A DNA stretch of 64,000 bases, taken from the NCBI RefSeq assembly GCF_002834225.1, contig NZ_NNSR01000046.1:1-64000 (forward strand). The letters are read 5' to 3'. Both the position numbers and the translations under genes were made by a program. Below, piece after piece: positions 25,938 to 35,383 of this stretch. Below the pieces are notes generated by a model. The model was not told the origin of the DNA. It did no database searches and saw only the letters and a program-made list of their open reading frames with translations. The number at the start of each line of letters is the position of its first letter. The first letter of the stretch is position 1. The stretch is from Ruminococcus bromii (GTDB taxonomy: Bacteria > Bacillota > Clostridia > Oscillospirales > Acutalibacteraceae).

Positions 25938-27641
25938 TTATTGACCGAACATATAGTTCCAAATTGAGTCGCTGTCACTATTATCGGAACTTTTGCCCTG
26001 TGATTGTGACGACTTATTCTGTGTGTTTGAATTGCCTGTTGAAGAACTGCCGCTCGGTGAATATTCTGCAAGAGTGAGCTTGAGATTTGCAGTCTTACCG
26101 CTTCTTGTAACGGTAAAAGTTACTGTATCTCCCACCTTTGAATCCTTGAGGGCTGTTTCAATGTCTGATTTTGAAGAAACACTTGTACCGTTTACTGCGG
26201 TAATCATATCACCTCTCATAAATCCTGCTTTTTCTGCATTAGAACCGCTTGTTACGGAAAGAACATAACAGCCTGTGTTGCTGAGTCCGTAGTAGAATGC
26301 GGAATCGTCGGATGTGATATCTGTAAGCTCCATACCGAGGTCAACCTTGCCCTTTACATAACCGTATGTTTTGAGATCGTCAATTATATCAAGAACATTG
26401 TTAATCGGAATAGCAAATGCAATACCTTCAACCTCTGTTGCACTGTCCTTTGCGTTTACAATACCAATAAGCTCACCGTTTGAGTTAAAGAGTCCGCCGC
26501 CTGAGTTACCGGGGCTGATCTGAGCGTTGTGCTGGAGAAGCGTCATACTCTTACCCTCAACCGTTACCTGACGGGCAAGTGCGCTGATAATACCGTCTGT
26601 TACTGTACCGCCGAGCTGTCCGAGCGGATTACCGATTGCAACAACATAGTCGCCTACTGCAAGATCTGAGCTGTTGCCCATTGTTGCGGCTGAAAGACCT
26701 GTTGCATCTATTTTAAGAAGTGCGATATCGTTGTCCTCATCACTGCCGATTAACTTAGCCTTGTATGAAGTTGCACCGTCACGGAGTGTTACCGTGATAT
26801 TCTCCGCACCTTCGATTACATGGTGGTTTGTGATGATGTAACCGTCCTCAGAAATGATAACACCTGAACCTGCACCCTGCTGAACATACTGCTGAGCAAA
26901 TCCGCCTGTTACAACGCTTTCGGTAGCAATTTCAACTACGCTGTCGGCTGTTTTCTTAACAATTTGGGAAGTTGTTCCGCTGAGAGCGGCATTGCTTGTG
27001 GTTGATGTGCTGTTTGCGGATGCCTGCTTGATGTTTACACTTGAAGATGAGTTGTTGTTAAGTGATGATGCAAGCATACTGCCACCGAATCCTGCACCGC
27101 CGCCGAGAATAATTGCAGCTACAAGCATTGCGGCTACAAAACCCTTTGATGCTGGTTTCTTCGGCTTTTTAGGCTTTTTAACTTTTACTTTCTTAGCCTT
27201 TGGTGCGGAATACTGTTGATTTGCATACGGTGAACCCGACTGTGAGCCGTATGGATTCTGTGACGGATTGCCGTATGAATAGTTGTTAGTCTGCTGTGAA
27301 GAATATGGGTTTGAAGAATACTGTGAACCGTATGAATCCGATGAGTAGTTCTGTGAAGATGTACCCGATGCTGTGTTTGAAGAATAAGCGTTTTCATAAC
27401 GATTAGGGTTGTGTGACGCATTCTCATTGTTACCGTTTATATACGAATGGCGGTACTCACCCGAATTTACGCCTGATGTTGAATTTGTGTTCCACTCATA
27501 AGAGCTTTCTGTGTTTTCTGCAGTTGATGCAGACTGTGAATCTGATGATGAATGAATATCCTGATAGTTGTTGTCAGCAGTATTATTATCTGACGAATAA
27601 CCATCATAACCGTTGTTATTGTTTTCAAAGTTATCGTTCAT
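25938..27641 (-). CDS. htrA: HtrA/DegP-type serine protease with PDZ domain
   Basis: The 567-residue protein is a membrane-anchored trypsin-fold protease for damaged exported proteins. About 145 N-terminal residues are disordered and rich in Asn, Ser, Tyr and Gln, followed by a Lys-Pro basic stretch and one membrane helix near 167-192. The catalytic triad is His274 (TNHHVIEG), Asp305 (DNDIALLKI) and Ser380 (GNSGGGL). One PDZ domain follows (about 440-535), then a Ser-rich tail. The cytoplasmic low-complexity N terminus is longer than in Bacillus HtrA. The gene is monocistronic. Confidence 0.93.
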   Translation of the reverse strand: MNDNFENNNNGYDGYSSDNNTADNNYQDIHSSSDSQSASTAENTESSYEWNTNSTSGVNSGEYRHSYINGNNENASHNPNRYENAYSSNTASGTSSQNYSSDSYGSQYSSNPYSSQQTNNYSYGNPSQNPYGSQSGSPYANQQYSAPKAKKVKVKKPKKPKKPASKGFVAAMLVAAIILGGGAGFGGSMLASSLNNNSSSSVNIKQASANSTSTTSNAALSGTTSQIVKKTADSVVEIATESVVTGGFAQQYVQQGAGSGVIISEDGYIITNHHVIEGAENITVTLRDGATSYKAKLIGSDEDNDIALLKIDATGLSAATMGNSSDLAVGDYVVAIGNPLGQLGGTVTDGIISALARQVTVEGKSMTLLQHNAQISPGNSGGGLFNSNGELIGIVNAKDSATEVEGIAFAIPINNVLDIIDDLKTYGYVKGKVDLGMELTDITSDDSAFYYGLSNTGCYVLSVTSGSNAEKAGFMRGDMITAVNGTSVSSKSDIETALKDSKVGDTVTFTVTRSGKTANLKLTLAEYSPSGSSSTGNSNTQNKSSQSQGKSSDNSDSDSIWNYMFGQ

Positions 27642-27840
27642 AACTGTGCCTCCGATTAAAAGTTATATTTTCAAAAGACTTCATCGAATGTCGGTGTTGT
27701 TTTTTGATGTTGTAGATATAATAAAGCCCCAAAGTGAAAAGTATATGAAATACGGCTGAATTAATGTTGAAAGCAAGAAAATAGTATGTGAAAATTCGGT
27801 GTGCGTTGTGAGGAGTACGACACAATCATCTGTATTCACG
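27642..27840. other. Upstream region of htrA
   Basis: About 200 noncoding bases. On the minus strand TATTAT near 27718-27723 may be a -10, without a convincing -35. No CssR-type operator could be identified by eye. Confidence 0.3.
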
Positions 27841-27870
27841 AAAAAAGGGCAGAACAAAACGCTCTGCCCT
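27841..27870 (-). terminator. Terminator after the small membrane-protein gene
   Basis: AGGGCAGA (27846-27853) and TCTGCCCT (27863-27870) form an eight-bp stem followed by six T on the minus strand. Confidence 0.85.
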
Positions 27871-27912
27871 ATATAATGTTTAAGATAATAACAATTTTAA
27901 ATATCAGTTATC

Positions 27913-28389
27913 CTAAATTTGATAATAACGAAATAACTCATCAAGAATACTTTTCATATTTTTAAATTGAGTATTTGTGATTTTTATGATTACGCAAAGG
28001 AATAAAGTCAGAATAGCTACAATTATAGTTGGAAATCCCAAAATTCCTGCAACCGAAATAAAATGAATACCGATCAAGAAGAAGTACAAAAAGATTGCTA
28101 AACCAACAGCCATTATTGGATTTGGAAACATTCTGACAGTTAAATCAGAATATCCACAATCTTCCTCTATCTTACCTGAAAAAATCGGACTCAGGCTATA
28201 AATTCCACCGTAATTTTTAGCCGGTACAAATTTCATTTTAAAGCCCTTATCCGTAAATTTTACATCATAGGAGTAATCCTCTCTCTTAATGTCAGCACCA
28301 TACTTAGAATTACTTTTAATTATATCATTTATGTGTTCTTCGGATAAAGAAAGTTTATAATGAAGTTTATCAAAGAATTTTATAATCAT
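27913..28389 (-). CDS. Hypothetical membrane protein
   Basis: I do not recognise this 158-residue protein. A soluble N-terminal part of about 90 residues, with several charged strands, is followed by two transmembrane helices (about 92-110 and 112-135) and an amphipathic tail. GGAG precedes the ATG by eight bases. It lies 27 bases after the exonuclease gene, likely on the same transcript, and closes the operon before a strong terminator. Its codon usage looks more AT-rich than its neighbours. It resembles YcxB-like membrane proteins in layout only. Confidence 0.6.
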   Translation of the reverse strand: MIIKFFDKLHYKLSLSEEHINDIIKSNSKYGADIKREDYSYDVKFTDKGFKMKFVPAKNYGGIYSLSPIFSGKIEEDCGYSDLTVRMFPNPIMAVGLAIFLYFFLIGIHFISVAGILGFPTIIVAILTLFLCVIIKITNTQFKNMKSILDELFRYYQI

Positions 28390-28416
28390 AGAAATAACTC
28401 CATATACAAAAGGTAC

Positions 28417-29307
28417 TCAGTTTGCCGAAACGGTGTTCACCTGTTCTTTTGTTTGGGGCTTCTTTTCAACCTTTTCGTTGAGCTTTTTCTTTACAGAAAC
28501 TTCGTCAAACTTCTTTTTGAAGGATACTCTGCCGTTGAACTTCTTTCTGCAATATTTGCATGAAAATTCGGCGGTAAAGCTTTTGTTGTGAAGTCGCCAC
28601 TTTGAAAGCTGAACAAGCGGTTTTCCGCAATCTTCACAATCGAAAAACATAACGCTTTTGTCAACATCGGGACTGTTGATATCTGTAACAAAATGATTTT
28701 TGAACAGCAGTCTGTCATAGAATTCGTCACAAACAGCATCTTTAATGTACGGCTTTAACGGATACTTACCGTAAAAAGCCTTCATACATTCCAATGTCAG
28801 GTACACATCGGCAAGAGCCCTGTGCTGATCATCTTCCGAAAAATCAACACCTGCCATTTCGGCACAGGCACCGAGTCCCAGCTGACAGGATGAATCGTGC
28901 AAATCAAGACAATCTTCACAATAGCTTTGCAGATTGCAATAGCGTGAGAGAAACGGAAGTCTGGTTCTGCCCGTGTAGTAGCTGTAGTTTTCGATAAGAG
29001 CATGAAGGTCGGAGTCGCTCCATGTCATAAGCACACCGTCACCCAGAAAATCCGAGAACAGGCTGATTGCTCTGATAAAGCTGACGCCATCGTCCTTCAA
29101 CTCTTCATTTGTTATTTTAGTAAGCTGTTTTACCTTACTGCATAGCTTTTTGCCGATTTTCGGAGCAACAAGCATTGTAAAGGTGTCGCATACATTCAGT
29201 TCATCATCAAGCTTAACCGCACCGATTTCAATTATTTCATTGACAAATTTGTGCAGAATCTTGCTGTATGAACCGTTCCATTCAAGGTCAAGAATTACAT
29301 AACTCAT
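28417..29307 (-). CDS. DEDDh 3'-5' exonuclease with C-terminal zinc ribbon
   Basis: The 296-residue protein begins YVILDLEWNGS, with Asp7 and Glu9 as the first metal ligands of the DnaQ/RNase T fold. IEIGAVKL and the late HRALADVYLT block (His and Asp) complete the DEDDh set. After about residue 215 two CxxC pairs (CEDCGK and CKYCRK) suggest a zinc ribbon, and the tail is lysine-rich. It is close in plan to KapD-like exonucleases. The nucleic-acid target is unknown. It follows bipA by eight bases. Confidence 0.82.
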   Translation of the reverse strand: MSYVILDLEWNGSYSKILHKFVNEIIEIGAVKLDDELNVCDTFTMLVAPKIGKKLCSKVKQLTKITNEELKDDGVSFIRAISLFSDFLGDGVLMTWSDSDLHALIENYSYYTGRTRLPFLSRYCNLQSYCEDCLDLHDSSCQLGLGACAEMAGVDFSEDDQHRALADVYLTLECMKAFYGKYPLKPYIKDAVCDEFYDRLLFKNHFVTDINSPDVDKSVMFFDCEDCGKPLVQLSKWRLHNKSFTAEFSCKYCRKKFNGRVSFKKKFDEVSVKKKLNEKVEKKPQTKEQVNTVSAN

Positions 29308-29315
29308 TATTTTAA

Positions 29316-31136
29316 TTATTTCTTACGGAATGCCTGTTTCATACGCTGTTCTTTTGAAAGAATACGCTTACGCATACGGATATTTTCGGGAGTAACCTCA
29401 ACAAGCTCATCATCAGCGATGAATTCAAGGCACTGTTCAAGCGACATAATTGTCGGAGGTGTAAGCTTGAGAGCGTCATCAGAACCCGATGCACGGGTGT
29501 TTGTGATGTGCTTTTTCTTGCAGACATTAACTGTGATATCCTCAGACTTAGGACTTGCGCCTACAATCATACCCTCGTAAACAGGAACACCGGGTCCGAT
29601 AAAGAGTCTGCCTCTTTCCTGAGCGGCATAAAGACCGTAGGTTACAGTTTCGCCTGTTTCAAAAGCGATAAGTGAACCCTGATGGCGGGTTACGATTTCA
29701 CCCTTGTATGGCTCATAACCGTCAAATACATGGTTCATAATACCGTTACCGTTTGTATCTGTAAGGAATTCGGGGCGATAACCCATAAGACCTCTTGACG
29801 GGATTCTGAATTCAATGTGAGTAACACCGCCTTCACGAGTACCCATATTGATAAGCTCACCTTTTCTTGAACCGAGCTTTTCCATTACAGGACCAACATA
29901 TGTGTCGGGAACTTCAATGATAAGAAACTCCATAGGCTCATGAAGCTTGCCGTCAATCATCTTTGTAATAACCTGCGGACGGGAAACCTGAAATTCATAA
30001 TTCTGACGGCGCATTGTTTCGATAAGGATTGAAAGGTGGAGTTCACCTCTGCCCGATACCTTGAATGTATCGGCGCTGTCTGTTTCTTCAACACGAAGGG
30101 CAACATTTGTTTCAATTTCCTTGAAAAGTCTGTCACGAAGGTTACGGGAGGTTACATACTTACCCTCTCTGCCTGCAAACGGTGAGTTGTTTACGATAAA
30201 GTTCATTGAAACCGTAGGCTCGTCAATCTTTACGAATGGGAGCGGCTCAACACAATCATTTGAACAGATTGTTTCACCGATATTGATATCCTGAACACCG
30301 CTTACGCAAACGATGTCGCCGACTGTTGCAGTGTCACATTCAACTCTTTTAAGTCCTTCAAACTGATACAGCTTTGCAATTCTTACATTCTGAGTTGTAC
30401 CGTCTGTGTGACAGAGAACGGCAGCCTGTCCGTTCTTTGCAGTACCTCTTTCAACACGGCCTACACCGATTCTGCCGACAAACTTATCGGAGTCAATGTT
30501 TGAAATAAGGAGCTGGAGTTCTCCGTTCATATCACCCTGAGGAGCAGGGATTTCTTTTACAATTGCGTCAAAGAGAGGTTTCATATCCGTACCGGGTTCA
30601 TGATAATCCTCTGATGCATAGCCGTCACGGGCAGACGCATAAATTACAGGAAACTCAAGCTGATCTTCATCGGCGCCGAGTTCGATGAAGAGGTCGAGAA
30701 CCTCGTCAACAACCTCCTCGGGTCTTGCACCGGGACGGTCGATTTTGTTAAGAACAACAAGCGGCTTTTTGCCGAGGCCGAGTGCCTTTTTAAGAACAAA
30801 TCTTGTCTGCGGCATACAACCCTCAAATGCGTCAACAAGCAATACAACACCGTCAACCATCTGGAGAATACGCTCAACCTCACCGCCGAAATCGGCATGA
30901 CCGGGGGTGTCAACAATGTTAATTTTGATGCCGTTGTACATTACGGCTGTCGGCTTCGAAAGGATTGTGATACCTCTTTCACGCTCAAGGTCATTAGAGT
31001 CCATTACTCTTTCTTCTACATTTTCATTTGCTCTGAAAACACCGCTCTGCTTCAAAAGCTGGTCAACCAGAGTAGTTTTGCCGTGGTCAACATGGGCGAT
31101 AATTGCAATATTTCTTAAATTCTCTCTTACATCCAT
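29316..31136 (-). CDS. typA: Ribosome-associated GTPase BipA/TypA
   Basis: This translational GTPase of 606 residues has the P-loop AHVDHGKTT, switch regions with RERGITIL and DTPGHADF, the NKID specificity motif, then EF-G-like domains III and V and the BipA-specific C-terminal domain (QERGRLFIGPG, KEQRMKQ). It helps 50S assembly and growth under stress or cold. The start at 31136 is set by GAGG seven bases ahead; the open frame runs 40 codons further into the promoter. It heads an operon with the exonuclease. Confidence 0.95.
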   Translation of the reverse strand: MDVRENLRNIAIIAHVDHGKTTLVDQLLKQSGVFRANENVEERVMDSNDLERERGITILSKPTAVMYNGIKINIVDTPGHADFGGEVERILQMVDGVVLLVDAFEGCMPQTRFVLKKALGLGKKPLVVLNKIDRPGARPEEVVDEVLDLFIELGADEDQLEFPVIYASARDGYASEDYHEPGTDMKPLFDAIVKEIPAPQGDMNGELQLLISNIDSDKFVGRIGVGRVERGTAKNGQAAVLCHTDGTTQNVRIAKLYQFEGLKRVECDTATVGDIVCVSGVQDINIGETICSNDCVEPLPFVKIDEPTVSMNFIVNNSPFAGREGKYVTSRNLRDRLFKEIETNVALRVEETDSADTFKVSGRGELHLSILIETMRRQNYEFQVSRPQVITKMIDGKLHEPMEFLIIEVPDTYVGPVMEKLGSRKGELINMGTREGGVTHIEFRIPSRGLMGYRPEFLTDTNGNGIMNHVFDGYEPYKGEIVTRHQGSLIAFETGETVTYGLYAAQERGRLFIGPGVPVYEGMIVGASPKSEDITVNVCKKKHITNTRASGSDDALKLTPPTIMSLEQCLEFIADDELVEVTPENIRMRKRILSKEQRMKQAFRKK

Positions 31137-31188
31137 AAAAATACCTCGTTTTGCTAAAATCACATAAATCTTATTGCATACATCAAGC

Positions 31189-31217
31189 ATTATAACACTA
31201 TAAAAGCTAAAATTCAA
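31189..31217 (-). promoter_or_regulatory. Promoter of the typA operon
   Basis: On the minus strand TTGAAT (31212-31217) and TATAAT (31189-31194) are 17 bases apart, and TGT before the -10 gives an extended element. Confidence 0.75.
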
Positions 31218-31300
31218 TTTATATTTTTCATCACCTTTTATGCTAATATCCGACACTTTTTGAACATTTTTCCGATAGAAAACCGCAAAAAATATTTTTT

Positions 31301-31324
31301 AGTGAAAAAATAACGATTTTCACT
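31301..31324. promoter_or_regulatory. Palindrome upstream of the aconitase promoter
   Basis: AGTGAAAA (31301-31308) and TTTTCACT (31317-31324) are perfect inverted arms with an eight-base spacer, ending 19 bases before the -35. It looks like an operator. It differs from a standard Rex site, which has a shorter spacer. Confidence 0.45.
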
Positions 31325-31343
31325 CATTTTGCGTGAATTTTTC

Positions 31344-31372
31344 TTTACAATATCTCAAGATTGTTATATAAT
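31344..31372 (+). promoter_or_regulatory. Promoter of the acn-icd-rex operon
   Basis: TTTACA (31344-31349) and TATAAT (31367-31372) are spaced by 17 bases. The expected leader is about 65 bases. Confidence 0.8.
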
Positions 31373-31441
31373 TAACATAGTGTTTTGCATTTTTTTGCAG
31401 GACTGAATTATGATAGGCATTAATTTTTAGGAGGTAATATT

Positions 31442-33373
31442 ATGGGCTACACGATTGCGCAGAAAATCATCAAGAATCATCTTGTCTGCGGAGAAATGAC
31501 CGTTGGCAGTGATATCGGTCTTAAAATCGACCAGACTCTTACTCAGGATGCAACAGGCACTATGGCTTATATCGAATATGAGGCTATGGGCATTCCGAGA
31601 GTAAAAACAGAAAAAAGCGTTGCTTACATTGATCACAACACACTTCAGACAGGTTTTGAGAACGCCGATGACCACAGATTTATTCAGTCTGTTTGTAAAA
31701 AGCACGGTATCTATTTTTCAAGACCCGGCAACGGCATTTGTCACCAGGTTCACCTTGAAAGATTCGGTAAACCGGGAAAGACTTTAATCGGTTCTGACAG
31801 CCACACTCCGACAGGCGGCGGTATCGGTATGCTTGCAATCGGTGCAGGCGGTCTTGATGTTGCTGTTGCAATGGGTGGCGGTGCATACTATATTACTATG
31901 CCGAAAATGGTAAGAGTTAATCTTACGGGCAAACTCAGTCCGTGGGTTTCTGCAAAAGATATTATTCTCGCAGTTCTTCGTGTTATGAGCGTTAAGGGCG
32001 GCGTTGGCAAGATTGTTGAGTACGGCGGAGAAGGTGTTGCCACACTTACGGTTCCCGAAAGAGCAACAATCACAAATATGGGTGCAGAGCTTGGTGCTAC
32101 AACTTCTGTATTCCCGTCTGATGAAACAACAAGAAAGTTCCTCAAGGCTCAGGGTCGTGAGGAAGATTATACAGAGCTTAAGGCTGATGATGACGCTGTT
32201 TATGACGAAGTTATCGAAATCAACCTTTCAGAGCTTGAACCGCTTGCAGCCTGTCCGCATTCACCCGACAATGTTAAGCCAATCAAAGAGCTTGAGGGCA
32301 AGAAGATTGATCAGGTTTGTATCGGTTCATGTACAAACTCAAGCTACCTTGACCTTATGAGAGTTGCTCACATTCTCAAGGGCAAAAAGGTTGCAGACAA
32401 TGTATCGCTCGCAATTGCTCCGGGTTCAAAGCAGGTATTCAATATGCTCGCTCTCAACGGCGCACTCGGCGACATGATTGCAGCAGGTGCAAGAATCCTT
32501 GAAAGTGCCTGCGGTCCTTGTATCGGTATGGGACAGTCACCTAACAGCGGCGGTATCTCACTCAGAACATTCAACCGTAACTTTGAGGGCAGAAGCGGAA
32601 CGGCAGACGGTCAGATTTATCTTGTATCTCCGGAAACTGCGGCTGTTTCTGCAATCAACGGCGTATTTACAGACCCGAGATGTCTTGGTGCGGCTGCTGA
32701 GATTGAAATGCCCGAAAAATTCCTCATCAATGACAATATGGTTATTGATCCCGCTCCTGTTGAAGAAATGGACAGCGTAGAAATTCTCCGTGGTCCTAAC
32801 ATCAAGAGCTATCCCGAAACTCATCCGCTCACAGATTCTATCGAGGCGTCATGTTCACTCAAGGTCGGCGACAACATTACAACTGACCATATTATGCCTG
32901 CAGGCGCAAAGATTCTTCCGCTCCGTTCAAATATCCCGAAAATTTCAGAGCATTGCTTTACAGTATGCGACAAGGAATTCCCAACCCGTGCAAAGACACT
33001 CGGCAAAAGCATTATTGTCGGCGGTGAAAACTACGGTCAGGGTTCATCCCGTGAGCATGCAGCTCTCGCTCCCCTTTTCCTCGGTGTTAAGGCTGTACTC
33101 GTAAAGAGCTTTGCAAGAATTCACAAGAGCAACCTTATCAATGCAGGCATTCTTCCGCTTACATTCGTAAACGCAGAAGATTATGATAAAATCAAACTTG
33201 GCGATATGCTTGAACTTCCGAATGTTAAGGACGAAATTGCAAACGGCAAGCAGGTTACTGTTGTAAACAAAACAACAGGCGACACAATTGTTGCTGACTG
33301 TGAGCTTTCAGACAGAACAAGAAACATTATCATTGCAGGCGGTCTGCTTGACTACACAAAGGAGAACAGCTGA
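31442..33373 (+). CDS. acnA: Aconitate hydratase
   Basis: The 643-residue enzyme isomerises citrate to isocitrate using a [4Fe-4S] cluster. Cluster cysteines are in CIGSCTNSS and [21 protein letters not shown] and [12 protein letters not shown] blocks mark the substrate site. It is shorter than classical AcnA (about 890) and matches the compact, single-chain type known from anaerobes and Aquifex. AGGAGG precedes the ATG by seven bases. It is first in an operon with isocitrate dehydrogenase, so together they form the oxidative route from citrate to 2-oxoglutarate, probably for glutamate synthesis. Confidence 0.93.
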   Translation: MGYTIAQKIIKNHLVCGEMTVGSDIGLKIDQTLTQDATGTMAYIEYEAMGIPRVKTEKSVAYIDHNTLQTGFENADDHRFIQSVCKKHGIYFSRPGNGICHQVHLERFGKPGKTLIGSDSHTPTGGGIGMLAIGAGGLDVAVAMGGGAYYITMPKMVRVNLTGKLSPWVSAKDIILAVLRVMSVKGGVGKIVEYGGEGVATLTVPERATITNMGAELGATTSVFPSDETTRKFLKAQGREEDYTELKADDDAVYDEVIEINLSELEPLAACPHSPDNVKPIKELEGKKIDQVCIGSCTNSSYLDLMRVAHILKGKKVADNVSLAIAPGSKQVFNMLALNGALGDMIAAGARILESACGPCIGMGQSPNSGGISLRTFNRNFEGRSGTADGQIYLVSPETAAVSAINGVFTDPRCLGAAAEIEMPEKFLINDNMVIDPAPVEEMDSVEILRGPNIKSYPETHPLTDSIEASCSLKVGDNITTDHIMPAGAKILPLRSNIPKISEHCFTVCDKEFPTRAKTLGKSIIVGGENYGQGSSREHAALAPLFLGVKAVLVKSFARIHKSNLINAGILPLTFVNAEDYDKIKLGDMLELPNVKDEIANGKQVTVVNKTTGDTIVADCELSDRTRNIIIAGGLLDYTKENS

Positions 33374-33374
33374 T

Positions 33375-34583
33375 ATGGAAAAAATTAAAATGGTCACTCC
33401 TCTCGTAGAGATGGACGGCGACGAGATGACAAGAGTCATCTGGAAACAGATTAAAGACATTCTCATCACACCTTATGTTGACCTCAAAACAGAATACTAT
33501 GACCTCGGTCTTGAGCACAGAAACGAAACAGACGATCAGGTTACAGTTGACAGCGCCAACGCAACAAAGAAATACGGTGTTGCTGTTAAGTGTGCCACAA
33601 TCACACCTAATGCCGCAAGAATGACAGAGTACAACCTCAAGAGTATGTGGAAATCACCTAACGGTACGATTCGTGCTATCCTTGACGGTACGGTATTCAG
33701 AAGCCCGATTCTTGTCAAGGGCATTGTTCCCTACATTCCTACATGGAAAAAGCCAATCTGCATTGCCCGTCACGCATACGGTGATGTTTATAAGAACACA
33801 GAGATGAAGGTTGAGGCAGGAAGCAAGGCAGAGCTTTGCGTCACAAAGCCTGACGGTACCGAGGAGAGAAGCACAATCTTTGACTTCAAGACTGACGGTA
33901 TTATTCAGGGTATGCACAACATTGACAAGAGTATCTCATCATTTGCCCGTTCATGCTTTAACTATGCACTTGATCAGAAGCTTGATGTTTGGTTTGCTAC
34001 AAAGGATACAATCAGCAAGATTTATGACCACAGATTCAAGGACATTTTCAACGAAATCTTTGAGAATGAGTACAAAGAGAAGTTTGAGAACGCAGGTATT
34101 ACATACTTCTATACACTTATTGATGACGCTGTTGCAAGAGTTATCAGAAGTGAAGGCGGCTATATGTGGGCTTGCAAGAACTATGACGGTGATGTTATGA
34201 GTGATATGATTGCAACTGCATTCGGTTCGCTTGCAATGATGACAAGTGTGCTTGTTTCTCCCGACGGCATCTATGAATACGAGGCTGCTCACGGCACAGT
34301 TCAGCGCCACTACTACAAGTATCTCAAGGGTGAAGAAACTTCTACAAACTCTGTTGCAACTTTGTTTGCATGGACAGGCGCACTTCGCAAGAGAGGCGAA
34401 CTTGACGGTCTTGACGACCTTATGAAGTTTGCAGACAAGCTTGAGGCAGCAACAATCAAGACAATTGAGGACGGCGTTATGACAGGCGATCTCTACGCTA
34501 TCTCGACACTTGAGAACAAAAAGAAAGTAAACACAGAAGAATTTCTCAAGGCTATTGACGAGCGTCTTGCAGCATCTCTCTGA
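33375..34583 (+). CDS. icd: Isocitrate dehydrogenase (NADP-type)
   Basis: The 402-residue enzyme oxidises isocitrate to 2-oxoglutarate. It is of the eukaryotic-like IDH class: [13 protein letters not shown] at the start, then [26 protein letters not shown] for substrate binding, [24 protein letters not shown] with the metal Asp residues, and [14 protein letters not shown] at the cofactor site. The start at 33375 lies one base after the aconitase stop, with AAGGAG about ten bases upstream. NADP preference is expected from the class, not proven here. Confidence 0.95.
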   Translation: MEKIKMVTPLVEMDGDEMTRVIWKQIKDILITPYVDLKTEYYDLGLEHRNETDDQVTVDSANATKKYGVAVKCATITPNAARMTEYNLKSMWKSPNGTIRAILDGTVFRSPILVKGIVPYIPTWKKPICIARHAYGDVYKNTEMKVEAGSKAELCVTKPDGTEERSTIFDFKTDGIIQGMHNIDKSISSFARSCFNYALDQKLDVWFATKDTISKIYDHRFKDIFNEIFENEYKEKFENAGITYFYTLIDDAVARVIRSEGGYMWACKNYDGDVMSDMIATAFGSLAMMTSVLVSPDGIYEYEAAHGTVQRHYYKYLKGEETSTNSVATLFAWTGALRKRGELDGLDDLMKFADKLEAATIKTIEDGVMTGDLYAISTLENKKKVNTEEFLKAIDERLAASL

Positions 34584-34611
34584 TTTTAAAGTTAAAGGAG
34601 CATAGTGAGTA

Positions 34612-35244
34612 ATGTCTAAGAATGACAGTATTTCAATGTCGGTTATCAGGCGTTTGCCAAGATATTACCGCTTTTTATCAGAACTGAATGACCAGAACAT
34701 TGACAAAATTTCTTCAACTAAGCTTGCACAAATTATGAATGTGACAGCCTCACAGGTGAGGCAGGATCTTAACTGCTTCGGCGGTTTCGGTCAGCAAGGT
34801 TACGGTTACAGCGTAAGTCAGCTGAAAGAGGAAATCAAGAACATTCTCGGTCTTAACAACGATTACAAGGCCATTCTTATCGGTGCGGGTAATCTTGGTA
34901 AAGCCGTTGCAATGCACATGAATTTTGAAAAACTCGGTTTTGAGCTTATCGCCTGTTTCGACAACAACGAACAGAAAGTCGGTTCAAAGCTCAACGGAAT
35001 TACAGTTAAAAACGAAAGTGAGCTTGACGATTTTTGCAATAAAAATCATATTGACACAGCGTTTTTGTGCATTCCCCGTGTTTGTGTTGAAAATGTTCTC
35101 GATAAGCTTTATTCACACGGAATCAAGAATTACTGGAATTTCAGCCACTATGATATAAATGCTCGTTATAATGATACTATGGTAGAGAATGTTCATCTCA
35201 GCGACAGCCTTATGACTCTCTGCTACAGAATGAACAACAACTGA
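34612..35244 (+). CDS. rex: Redox-sensing transcriptional repressor Rex
   Basis: Rex binds DNA when the NADH/NAD+ ratio is low and leaves it when NADH is high. The 210-residue protein has an N-terminal winged helix (IMNVTASQVRQDLNCFGGFGQQGYGY) and a Rossmann domain with the GAGNLGKAVA nucleotide loop. The C-terminal domain-swap helix is present. It lies 28 bases after icd and likely shares its transcript, which links redox state to the citrate branch. No standard Rex operator was found in the operon promoter. Confidence 0.93.
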   Translation: MSKNDSISMSVIRRLPRYYRFLSELNDQNIDKISSTKLAQIMNVTASQVRQDLNCFGGFGQQGYGYSVSQLKEEIKNILGLNNDYKAILIGAGNLGKAVAMHMNFEKLGFELIACFDNNEQKVGSKLNGITVKNESELDDFCNKNHIDTAFLCIPRVCVENVLDKLYSHGIKNYWNFSHYDINARYNDTMVENVHLSDSLMTLCYRMNNN

Positions 35245-35255
35245 TAAACCAATGA

Positions 35256-35292
35256 CTCCCCGACAGTTTTATAAGCTGTCGGGGAGTTTTTC
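35256..35292 (+). terminator. Terminator of the acn-icd-rex operon
   Basis: CTCCCCGACAG (35256-35266) and CTGTCGGGGAG (35276-35286) form an 11-bp stem followed by TTTTT. Confidence 0.92.
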
Positions 35293-35323
35293 GTTACAGA
35301 GCAATAATAACCTTTTTTAGCGA

Positions 35324-35354
35324 TTAAAAGGGCTGACCGTTTAAGGTCAGCCCT
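35324..35354 (-). terminator. Terminator of the dockerin pullulanase gene
   Basis: AGGGCTGACC (35329-35338) and GGTCAGCCCT (35345-35354) form a ten-bp stem followed by TTTT on the minus strand, 30 bases past the stop codon. Confidence 0.85.
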
Positions 35355-35383
35355 CTTTTGCAATTTGTGTTTGTGATTTCAGA

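Noticed and set aside
31301..31324. Rex operator for the acn-icd-rex operon
   Set aside because: Rex sites have a six-base spacer between GTGAA and TTCAC; here the spacing is larger and the flanking TTGTG/CACAA are absent.
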